From JALYQB01 sp035640155 (GTDB lineage Bacteria; Actinomycetota; Actinomycetes; Mycobacteriales; Pseudonocardiaceae): DNA of 9,473 bases. The DNA is taken from positions 1 to 9,473 of the forward strand of contig DASQWR010000202.1 in assembly GCA_035640155.1 (NCBI GenBank). Direction: 5' to 3'. This document shows positions 1 to 6,042 of the stretch, one piece after another (position 1 is the first letter of the stretch; every line of letters begins with the position of its first letter). Made by a program: the position numbers and the translations under genes. Under the pieces are notes generated by a model, which saw nothing but the letters and a program-made list of their open reading frames with translations, made no database searches and was not told the DNA's origin.

Positions 1-2
1 GG

Positions 3-482
3 ACGGCGCAGTTCGTTCCCGCGGGACCGCAGGAGCCCAGCCCGGCGCTGCCCTGGGCGGGTACCGACCCGGTCCGGTCCGGGCCGGCGCCGGTGCTGGC
101 CCTGCCGGCCCCGGCGCTCACCGCGCAGCCGCGTGCCGACGGCGCGGTCGAGGTGAGCGTCACCTCGCCGCGCGGCGCGCGGAACCTCGGGGTGCGCAGT
201 GATGTCGGGATCGCCGAGGTCGAGGTGACCCTCGCCGGGCAGGCCACGGTGACCCTACCGCTCGACGGGCAGCCCGCCGACCTGCGGATTCTCGACGTGC
301 CGACCGGCGGGGTACGGGTGCTGCTACGACCGGCCGCGGCGGGCCCGGTGCGCCTGGACGTGCGCGACGAGACCGTCGGCCTCGAACCGGTGCCGGGCTA
401 CCTCCCGCGGCCACCGGAGCTGTCCCGCTCGGCCCGTCCCGACGGGGACGCGCTGGTGGTCACCACGTCGGTGCTGCTGTGA
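3..482 (+). CDS. C-terminal part of a protein, possibly an M28-type membrane metallopeptidase tail (partial, 5' end outside window)
   Basis: The frame is open from the first complete codon in this phase to a TGA at 480-482, so about 159 C-terminal residues are visible and the start lies upstream. An internal GTG at 93 could be read as a start, but the frame is open and coding-like before it, so a continuing gene is more likely. The visible part has no catalytic motif and no clear membrane segment. It looks like a beta-rich soluble domain: alternating Val/Leu/Arg strands, a GLEPVPGYLPRPPEL stretch near residue 135, and a terminal VVTTSVLL strand. A Gly-Leu-x-x-(Val/Leu)-Pro-Gly-(Tyr/Phe)-x-Pro-Arg-Pro pattern near the end is, as I recall, typical of the tail of actinobacterial M28 (vacuolar-protease-like) membrane peptidases. 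That assignment is from memory and tentative. Composition matches the GC-rich host background. Confidence 0.5.
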   Translation, partial: TAQFVPAGPQEPSPALPWAGTDPVRSGPAPVLALPAPALTAQPRADGAVEVSVTSPRGARNLGVRSDVGIAEVEVTLAGQATVTLPLDGQPADLRILDVPTGGVRVLLRPAAAGPVRLDVRDETVGLEPVPGYLPRPPELSRSARPDGDALVVTTSVLL

Positions 483-529
483 GATCGCTCGGAGGGCTGG
501 CTGGGGACGGGTCGGCCACCCCTGTGGAC

Positions 530-620
530 CGCGACGGCTCACCGTCGAGGGGAACGTGGTGGTGGTCACGTTGAACTACAGGCTCGGGGTGTCGGCAACT
601 TCGGCTATCCGGGGCCGCTC
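530..620 (+). pseudogene. Remnant of a type-B carboxylesterase (frameshifted fragment)
   Basis: Positions 553-591 translate as NVVVVTLNYRLGV. This is the hallmark strand of type-B carboxylesterases (family pattern D-V-V-V-V-T-x-N-Y-R-L-G), which precedes the oxyanion and nucleophile regions. After it the similarity jumps frame: from 588 the other phase reads GVGNFGYPGPL, fitting the segment that follows in intact enzymes. Just before it, a DGS at 533-541 in a third phase resembles the family's usual Asp-Gly-Ser. No start, no Gly-x-Ser-x-Gly nucleophile elbow and no catalytic Glu or His are present, so only a scrap survives between the upstream gene and the HNH gene. It may mark where the HNH/dnaE2 unit was inserted. 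The 13-residue match is strong, but the flanking pieces are too short for certainty. Confidence 0.55.
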
Positions 621-642
621 CGTTGTCGGTGGAAACTGCTAC

Positions 643-648
643 TACAAT
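643..648 (+). promoter_or_regulatory. Putative -10 element of the HNH-dnaE2 unit
   Basis: TACAAT matches five of six bases of the sigma-70 type -10 consensus. It lies 7 bases before the GTG at 656, the spacing expected between a -10 element and a transcription start. A leaderless mRNA starting at or next to that GTG is therefore plausible. No good -35 box is seen; TTGTCG at 623-628 is only 14 bases upstream. The last base overlaps the LexA box, so repressor binding would block RNA polymerase. Confidence 0.5.
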
Positions 649-663
649 CGAACACGTGTTCGA
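648..663 (+). promoter_or_regulatory. LexA-binding SOS box (perfect 16-bp palindrome)
   Basis: TCGAACACGTGTTCGA is a perfect inverted repeat and an exact match to the mycobacterial/actinobacterial SOS box TCGAAC-N4-GTTCGA bound by the LexA repressor. It overlaps the -10 element on its left and contains the proposed GTG start (656-658). It is the only full box seen in the window; single half sites elsewhere have no partner. It should repress the downstream HNH gene, and probably dnaE2, until LexA is cleaved after DNA damage. SOS boxes at the start of 13E12-type genes and ahead of dnaE2 are known in Mycobacterium tuberculosis. Confidence 0.85.
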
Positions 664-2320
664 CTCCATGCTCGCGGACGTGCGGCGCCCGGAAGTTGCC
701 CCGCTTGACGAGACCTGGCTCGACGAGGCCTACCTTGATGAGATGGGGGCTGCGCCCCCGGACGTGCCGGCGCCGTGGTCGCAGTGCCGACCATCCGGGT
801 GGTTGGCGTTGGAGTTGGACCAGAGCAGCGCCGATCCCGCTGCGCTCTCGGATGCTGATCTGATCGAGGGGATCGTGGGCTTCGAGAGGGTGACCTCGTG
901 GGCACAGGCCCGGCAGGCGGGCCTGCTGGCGGAGTTCGCGCGGCGGCGCCCGGAGGACAGTTGGCAGGCCCGACGGTCGGATACCCCGTCCCGGTGCAGC
1001 GAGTTCGCCCCGGACGAGGTGGGGCTGGCGTTGCGGCTGTCGCGGACCACGGCGTCCAACCGGCTGGCGATGGCCGAGACGCTGGTGCAGGACCTTCCCC
1101 GCACCCACGCTGCGTGGCAGGCCGGGCTGATCGATACGCCCAAGGTGCGAGCGATCACCGAGACCAGCTGCCTGCTGACCGGGCCGCAGCGGGACATCCT
1201 GGAGGCGCGGATCCTGCCGCGTGCTCCCGAGCAGACGCTGGCGCAGCTACGGCGCGCCCTGCTCCGGGCGGTGCTGGTGATCGATCCCGACGGGGCCGAG
1301 CGGCGGTTCCGGGAGCGGCGCACCAACCGGCGGGTAGTGGTGTCCCCGGACGGGGAGGGCATGTCGAGCCTGTGGGCACTGCTGCCCGCTCCCGATGCGA
1401 TCGCATCCTACGAGCGGCTGGGCCAGCTGGCCCGCGGCTTGGGCGCTGAGGATCCGAGGGGGATGGACGCCCGCCGCGCTGATCTGCTGGTCGAGCTGCT
1501 GACCGGACGACGCTGCGCGGCCAGCGGTTGCGTGACCGACTGCGACGGTGACTGCGACACGAGCTGCCGTCCGGTCGCCGACGGGAGCGACAGCGCCACC
1601 GATGGCACCGACAACAGCACCGATGGCACCGACCCGGAGCCTGGCGCCGACTCGGAGCCTGGCACCGGGTCCGGCCCTGACGGAGCTCGACACGCCCCCG
1701 GCCGGGCCGAGGGTGGTCACGGTTGTTGCCCATCCGGTTGCGGAGCACGGTTTTCCACCCGGCCGGGCAAGCCGCTGGTGCAGGTCACGGTCCCGATCAC
1801 GATGCTGATGGGGCTGGACGAGCAACCCGGTGAGCTGGCCGGGTACGGGCCGATCCCGGCGCCGCTGGCCCGGGAGATCGCGGCGGGAGGCACCTGGCGG
1901 CGGCTGCTGACCGACCCGCAGTCCGGGGTGCTGCTCGATCATGGGCGCACCACCTACACCCCGCCCGCCGGGTTGGCCGACTTCGTCCGGGCCCGTGATG
2001 TGGTCTGCCGGTTCTGCACCTGCGGACAGCCTGCGGCTCGGGCCGATCTGGACCACACGGTCGCCTATGCCGACGGGGGGCCTACCAGCGACCGGAACCT
2101 CTACGCCGGGTGCCGGCACCACCACCTCGGCAAGACCCACGCGCCGGGCTGGCACGTCGAGCAGCACGACGACGGGCGGATCACCTGGACCACCCCAACC
2201 GGGCACAGCTACACCAGCCATCCCCACGACTATCGACCCGATCCCCGCTATCGCGCTGAGCCGCATGCCCCACCAGCACCGACCCCGGAAACCACCGTCC
2301 ACGACCCACCGCCCTTCTAG
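656..2320 (+). CDS. DUF222 / HNH endonuclease domain protein (REP13E12 type)
   Basis: The protein is 554 aa if started at GTG 656. It has an N-terminal DUF222 region (about residues 65-420) and a C-terminal HNH nuclease domain (about 440-500). HNH residues seen are Cys451-x2-Cys454, Asp466-His467, Asn481, Cys486 and His488-490, in the usual LDHT...GGPT...NL...CRHHH order. Function in the family is largely unproven; a DNA nuclease role in repair or element mobility is inferred. A TTG at 623 and an ATG at 668 are also in frame. I favour GTG 656 because it lies inside the SOS box, 7 bases after a -10 element, so the TTG would be upstream of the transcript. No Shine-Dalgarno is seen, consistent with leaderless expression. 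Between the two domains (residues about 287-362) lies an odd Cys-rich, Asp/Thr/Gly-repeat insert. dnaE2 follows after 9 bases. Confidence 0.88.
   Translation: MFDSMLADVRRPEVAPLDETWLDEAYLDEMGAAPPDVPAPWSQCRPSGWLALELDQSSADPAALSDADLIEGIVGFERVTSWAQARQAGLLAEFARRRPEDSWQARRSDTPSRCSEFAPDEVGLALRLSRTTASNRLAMAETLVQDLPRTHAAWQAGLIDTPKVRAITETSCLLTGPQRDILEARILPRAPEQTLAQLRRALLRAVLVIDPDGAERRFRERRTNRRVVVSPDGEGMSSLWALLPAPDAIASYERLGQLARGLGAEDPRGMDARRADLLVELLTGRRCAASGCVTDCDGDCDTSCRPVADGSDSATDGTDNSTDGTDPEPGADSEPGTGSGPDGARHAPGRAEGGHGCCPSGCGARFSTRPGKPLVQVTVPITMLMGLDEQPGELAGYGPIPAPLAREIAAGGTWRRLLTDPQSGVLLDHGRTTYTPPAGLADFVRARDVVCRFCTCGQPAARADLDHTVAYADGGPTSDRNLYAGCRHHHLGKTHAPGWHVEQHDDGRITWTTPTGHSYTSHPHDYRPDPRYRAEPHAPPAPTPETTVHDPPPF
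1597..1663 (+). repeat. Short tandem repeats coding an Asp/Thr/Gly-Glu/Pro linker
   Basis: The 16-mer CACCGATGGCACCGAC occurs at 1597-1612 and 1618-1633 (period 21). CGGAGCCTGGC follows at 1635-1645 and 1653-1663 (period 18). Both periods are multiples of three, so copy changes keep the reading frame. They encode TDGTD and SEPG/PEPG type units in the linker between DUF222 and the HNH domain, suggesting that the linker grew by slippage. Confidence 0.8.
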
Positions 2321-2322
2321 GA
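2319..2322 (+). promoter_or_regulatory. Shine-Dalgarno of dnaE2 overlapping the HNH stop codon
   Basis: AGGA shares two bases with the TAG stop of the HNH gene and sits 7 bases before the dnaE2 ATG at 2330. The arrangement suggests translational coupling, with no room for a separate promoter in the 9-base gap. It supports ATG 2330 as the true start. Confidence 0.55.
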
Positions 2323-2329
2323 CCGAGCG

Positions 2330-5300
2330 ATGGGCTGGAACAACCCGCCGGTGCGGTGGGGCGAGCTGGAGCGCGTGCTCTCCGGCCGCCCTGGGCGCGA
2401 GCTGCGGCACCGCCCCCGGGACGAGCAGCATCCCGGTGACGGTGGGGACAGCCCGGCGTGGACCCGGCACCGGGATCGCTACGAGCCGCCGCCGCGACTC
2501 ACGCCGGCCCAGCTCGCGGAGACCCAGCACATCCCCTACGCCGAGCTGCACTGCCACTCCAACTTCAGCTTCCTGGACGGGGCGAGCCATCCGGAGGAGC
2601 TGGTGGAGGAGGCCGCCCGCCTCGGACTGGAGGCCATCGCGATCACCGACCACGACGGCCTGTACGGCGTGGTCCGCTTCGCCGAGGCCGCCCGGGAGCT
2701 CGACGTCAAGACGGTGTTCGGCGCGGAGCTCAACCTCGGGCTCAGCGCACCGCGCAGCGGCGTCCCCGACCCGGGGGGCGAGCACCTGCTGGTACTGGCC
2801 CGCGGTCCGGAGGGCTACCGCAGGCTGTCCCGCACCATCAGCGACGCCCACCTGCACGGCCGCGAGAAGGGCAAGCCGGTCTACGACCTGGAGCAAGTGG
2901 CGGCCGCGGCGGGCGGGCACTGGGTGGTGCTCACCGGCTGCCGAAAGGGGGCGGTGCGCCGGGCACTGGAGCGCGACGGTCCCGCCGCAGCCGCCACCCA
3001 GCTGCAGCGCCTCGTCGGGCTGTTCGGAGCGGAGCACGTGCGCGTCGAGCTCACCGACCACGGCCTGCCCACCGACACCGAGCGCAACGACGCGCTGGCC
3101 GCGCTCGCCGCCGAGGCCGGCCTGGACACCGTGGCCACCACCGCAGCGCACTACTCCGCCCCCGCCCGCCATCCGCTGGCCACCGTGCTCGCCGCGGTGC
3201 GCGCCCGGCGCAGCCTGGACGAGATGGACGGCTGGCTGCCCCCGGCCGGGACCGGTCACCTGCGCTCCGGGGCGGAGATGGCGGCCCGGTTCGCGCGCTG
3301 GCCCGGTGCGGTGGCCCGCGCCGCCGTGCTGGGTCGCGAGTGCGCCTTCCCGCTGCGGCTGGTGGCCCCGGACCTGCCCCCGTTCGACGTCCCCGACGGC
3401 CACACCGAGGCCACCCTGCTCCGGGAGCTCACCTGGTGCGGCGCGCTGCGGCGCTACGGCAGCTACGACGAGCGCCCCGGCGCCTACCACCAGATCGAGC
3501 ACGAGCTCGTGGTGATCGAGGACAAGAGCTTCCCCGGCTACTTCCTCATCGTCCACGACATCGTCGAGTTCTGCTGCCGCCGGGGCATCCTCTGCCAGGG
3601 CCGGGGCTCGGCGGCCAACTCCGCGGTCTGCTACGCGCTGGGGATCACCAATGTCGACGCGGTGGCGATGGACCTGCTGTTCGAGCGGTTCCTCGCCCCG
3701 GACCGTGATGGGTATCCCGACATCGACCTCGACATCGAGTCCGACCGGCGCGAGGAGGTCATCCAGCACGTCTACCGCCGTTACCAGCGGGACCGCGCCG
3801 CGCAGGTCGCCAACGTGATCACCTACCGGGCGCGGTCCGCGGTGCGCGACGTCGCCAAGGCGCTCGGCTTCGCCCCCGGCACCCAGGACGCCTGGAGCAA
3901 GCAGATCGACCGATGGGGGCCGCTGGAGAACGCGAGCGCGGAGACCGGCGTCGACGGCTCGACCCGGCAGGCAGGTCTCGCAATCCCCGGGCACGTGCTG
4001 CGGCTGGCGGGGGAGCTGGAGGGCTTCCCCCGCCACCTCGGCATCCACTCCGGCGGGATGGTGATCTGCTCCCGCCCGGTCGCCGAGGTGGTGCCGGTGG
4101 AGTGGGCCCGGATGGCCAACCGCACGGTGGTGCAGTGGGACAAGGACGACTGTGCGGCGGTGGGTCTGGTGAAGTTCGACCTGCTGGGGCTCGGGATGCT
4201 CTCCGCGCTGCAGTACGTCATCGAGATGGTGGCCCGGCACCACGGCCACCGCGTCGACCTGGCGGAGCTGCACCCCACCGATCCCGCGGTCTACGAGATG
4301 CTCTCCCGGGCCGACTCGGTCGGGGTGTTCCAGGTGGAGTCCCGCGCGCAGATGGCCACCCTGCCCCGGCTCAGACCGCGCTGCTTCTACGACCTGGTGG
4401 TGGAGGTGGCGCTGATCCGCCCCGGCCCCATCCAGGGCGGCTCGGTGCACCCGTACATCAAGCGGCGCAACGAGAAGGTGCGCAGCTGGGACTACGATCA
4501 CCCGCTGCTGGAGAACGCGCTGCGCAAGACCCTGGGGGTGCCGCTGTTCCAGGAGCAGCTCATGCAGATGGCGATCGATGTCGCCGACTTCACCCCCGCC
4601 GAGGCCGACGAGCTGCGCCGCGCGATGGGCGCCAAGCGCTCGACGGAGCGGATGGAACGGCTGCGGGAGCGCTTCTTCACCGGCGCCGCCGTCCATGGCA
4701 TCACCGGTGAGCTGGCGACCCGGATCTTCGACAAGCTGCTGGCCTTCGCGAACTTCGGCTTCCCGGAGAGCCACTCGATCAGCTTCGCGTCGCTGGTCTA
4801 CTACAGCGCCTGGTTCAAGCACTACTACCCGGCGGCGTTCTGCGCGGCGCTGCTGCGGGCGCAGCCGATGGGCTTCTACTCCCCGCAGTCCCTCATCGCC
4901 GACGCCCGCCGGCACGGCGTCACCGTCCGCGGCCCGGACGTCAACGCCAGCGGCGTGGCGGCCGACCTCGAACCGGCTGCCGAGGGGGCACCGGACCGGG
5001 CGGTGCGCCTCGGGCTGGCCACGGTGCGCGCGATCGGGGAGGACCTCGCGGGACGGCTGGTGGCGGAGCGGGACGCGCACGGGGCGTACCGCAGCATCGT
5101 CGACGTCGCGCACCGGGTGGGGCTAACGACCGCCCAGGCCGAGGCGCTGGCCACTGCGGGTGCGTTCGGTGAGCTGGCGCCCCAGCGGCGCCACGCGCTG
5201 TGGGCTGCGGGCGCGGTGGCCGCGGAGCGTCCCGACCGGCTGCCCGGCACCGCGGTGGGAGTCAACGCCCCGTCCCTGCCCGGGATGAGTGCCCTGGAAC

Positions 5301-5698
5301 TCGCCGCGGCCGACGTCTGGGCTACCGGGGTCTCACCGGGTAGCTTCCCCACCCAGTTCCTGCGCGGCGGGCTCGACGATCTCGGCGTCGTCCCCGCGGC
5401 GGGGTTGCGGGAATGCGCGGACGGCACCCGGGTGCTGGTCGGCGGCGCGGTGACCCACCGGCAGCGACCGGCGACCGCCGGCGGGGTCACCTTCCTCAAC
5501 CTCGAGGACGAGACCGGGATGGTGAACGTGATCTGCTCACCGGGGTTCTGGACCCGCTACCGGACGATGCTGCGGGCCTGCCCGGCGCTGCTGATCCGCG
5601 GCCTCCTGCAGAACGCCGAAGGTGTGATCAACGTGATCGCGGACCGCGCCGAACCGCTAGACCTGCGAGTGAACTCCCGGTCCCGAGACTTCCAGTGA
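2330..5698 (+). CDS. dnaE2: Error-prone DNA polymerase III alpha subunit DnaE2 (ImuC)
   Basis: This is a full-length 1122-aa C-family polymerase for SOS mutagenesis and lesion bypass in the cytoplasm, which in actinobacteria normally works with ImuA'/ImuB and the beta clamp. The N terminus MGWNNPPVRW is typical of actinobacterial DnaE2. The PHP domain (about 70-280) shows ELHCHSNFSFLDG and ITDHDG, but its final metal motif reads TTAAH, so exonuclease activity is doubtful. The polymerase core has GRGSAANS (424-431), PDIDLDIE (463-470) and VKFDLLGLG (614-622, Asp617); these carry the catalytic aspartates. Other DnaE2 blocks are LGIHSGGM (570-577), GVFQVESRAQM (665-675), LIRPGPIQGG (695-704) and FPESHSISFA (811-820). 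An OB-fold (about 1034-1068) follows, and the protein ends in the usual SRDF-type tail without the tau-binding domain of DnaE1. It lies 9 bases after the HNH gene, with no imuA'/imuB in the window. Confidence 0.97.
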   Translation: MGWNNPPVRWGELERVLSGRPGRELRHRPRDEQHPGDGGDSPAWTRHRDRYEPPPRLTPAQLAETQHIPYAELHCHSNFSFLDGASHPEELVEEAARLGLEAIAITDHDGLYGVVRFAEAARELDVKTVFGAELNLGLSAPRSGVPDPGGEHLLVLARGPEGYRRLSRTISDAHLHGREKGKPVYDLEQVAAAAGGHWVVLTGCRKGAVRRALERDGPAAAATQLQRLVGLFGAEHVRVELTDHGLPTDTERNDALAALAAEAGLDTVATTAAHYSAPARHPLATVLAAVRARRSLDEMDGWLPPAGTGHLRSGAEMAARFARWPGAVARAAVLGRECAFPLRLVAPDLPPFDVPDGHTEATLLRELTWCGALRRYGSYDERPGAYHQIEHELVVIEDKSFPGYFLIVHDIVEFCCRRGILCQGRGSAANSAVCYALGITNVDAVAMDLLFERFLAPDRDGYPDIDLDIESDRREEVIQHVYRRYQRDRAAQVANVITYRARSAVRDVAKALGFAPGTQDAWSKQIDRWGPLENASAETGVDGSTRQAGLAIPGHVLRLAGELEGFPRHLGIHSGGMVICSRPVAEVVPVEWARMANRTVVQWDKDDCAAVGLVKFDLLGLGMLSALQYVIEMVARHHGHRVDLAELHPTDPAVYEMLSRADSVGVFQVESRAQMATLPRLRPRCFYDLVVEVALIRPGPIQGGSVHPYIKRRNEKVRSWDYDHPLLENALRKTLGVPLFQEQLMQMAIDVADFTPAEADELRRAMGAKRSTERMERLRERFFTGAAVHGITGELATRIFDKLLAFANFGFPESHSISFASLVYYSAWFKHYYPAAFCAALLRAQPMGFYSPQSLIADARRHGVTVRGPDVNASGVAADLEPAAEGAPDRAVRLGLATVRAIGEDLAGRLVAERDAHGAYRSIVDVAHRVGLTTAQAEALATAGAFGELAPQRRHALWAAGAVAAERPDRLPGTAVGVNAPSLPGMSALELAAADVWATGVSPGSFPTQFLRGGLDDLGVVPAAGLRECADGTRVLVGGAVTHRQRPATAGGVTFLNLEDETGMVNVICSPGFWTRYRTMLRACPALLIRGLLQNAEGVINVIADRAEPLDLRVNSRSRDFQ

Positions 5699-5730
5699 GC
5701 GCGTAACTGCCACCAAGGTGATCGAGTCCC

Positions 5731-6020
5731 GCATTGGCGTCGGGATCCTCGGGCGCGTTCTTCGCCACGGTCGGCTTCGAGGTTCTCAAGGAAGCGGTGC
5801 TCTCGCCGCGGTGGCCAGGCGGCTAATGGAGCATGTGCGGGCACCGGCGGCCGAGGGGTTGAGGGGTTGAGCGCCCGCGAGCTGGAGGTGCTGAAGCTGG
5901 TCGCGGCCGGCGCCCAACCGGGAGGGCGCGCGACGATCGTTCCTCAGCGAGGCCATGAGCGCGACCCATCTGCTGCGCATCTACGCGAAGCTAGGGGTGT
6001 ACGACCCCCAGCCCCGTTAG
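5731..6020 (+). pseudogene. Frame-disrupted NarL/LuxR-type response regulator fragment
   Basis: Three phases read in turn recreate the C-terminal half of a two-component response regulator. First comes the receiver end and linker, finishing in EAVLSP (about 5791-5808). Next, one base out of phase, is VARRLMEHVRAPAAEG (to about 5858). Then comes a LuxR-type helix-turn-helix: LSARELEVLKLVAAG from 5867, and in another phase NRE and FLSEAMSATHLLRIYAKLGVYD, ending at TAG 6018-6020. The second break is an exact 8-bp duplication of GAGGGGTT (5853-5860 and 5861-5868); removing one copy restores AAEGLSARE. The first break needs only one extra G near 5808, and the third lies near 5910. The receiver aspartate and most of the receiver domain are missing. 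This accounts for the stretch between dnaE2 and the DUF262 gene; I see no other gene there. Confidence 0.8.
5853..5868 (+). repeat. 8-bp tandem duplication that breaks the response regulator
   Basis: GAGGGGTT is present twice in direct succession (5853-5860, 5861-5868). Deleting one copy rejoins the linker (APAAEG) to the LuxR helix-turn-helix (LSARELEV) in one frame, so the duplication is an identifiable inactivating mutation. Confidence 0.9.
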
Positions 6021-6042
6021 TGATGGCACGAGACGCTGCGCG

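Noticed and set aside
623..655. TTG start for the HNH gene giving 11 more residues
   Set aside because: It lies upstream of the -10 element and LexA box, lacks a Shine-Dalgarno, and would put the operator inside the coding sequence of a transcript with no visible promoter.
1597..1663. Possible CRISPR-like or regulatory repeat array
   Set aside because: There are only two copies of each unit, they keep the reading frame and they encode a low-complexity linker; there is no spacer pattern.
1941..3515. 524-codon plus-strand open frame bridging the HNH end and dnaE2 start
   Set aside because: It is out of phase with two well-supported genes, has biased Pro/Ser/Thr/Arg composition and no motif.
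4970..4976. Other TCGAAC-like half sites (also near 380)
   Set aside because: Each lacks the matching GTTCGA arm four bases away, so they are not SOS boxes.
1247..5113. Uninterrupted 1288-codon open frame on the minus strand opposite the HNH and dnaE2 genes
   Set aside because: Its translation is rich in Arg, Gly, His, Pro and Val with no recognisable domain, and it mirrors the third-position GC bias of the plus-strand genes. It is a typical antisense shadow in very GC-rich DNA.
5699..5730. Terminator after dnaE2
   Set aside because: No convincing stem-loop or T-run could be found in the bases following the stop.
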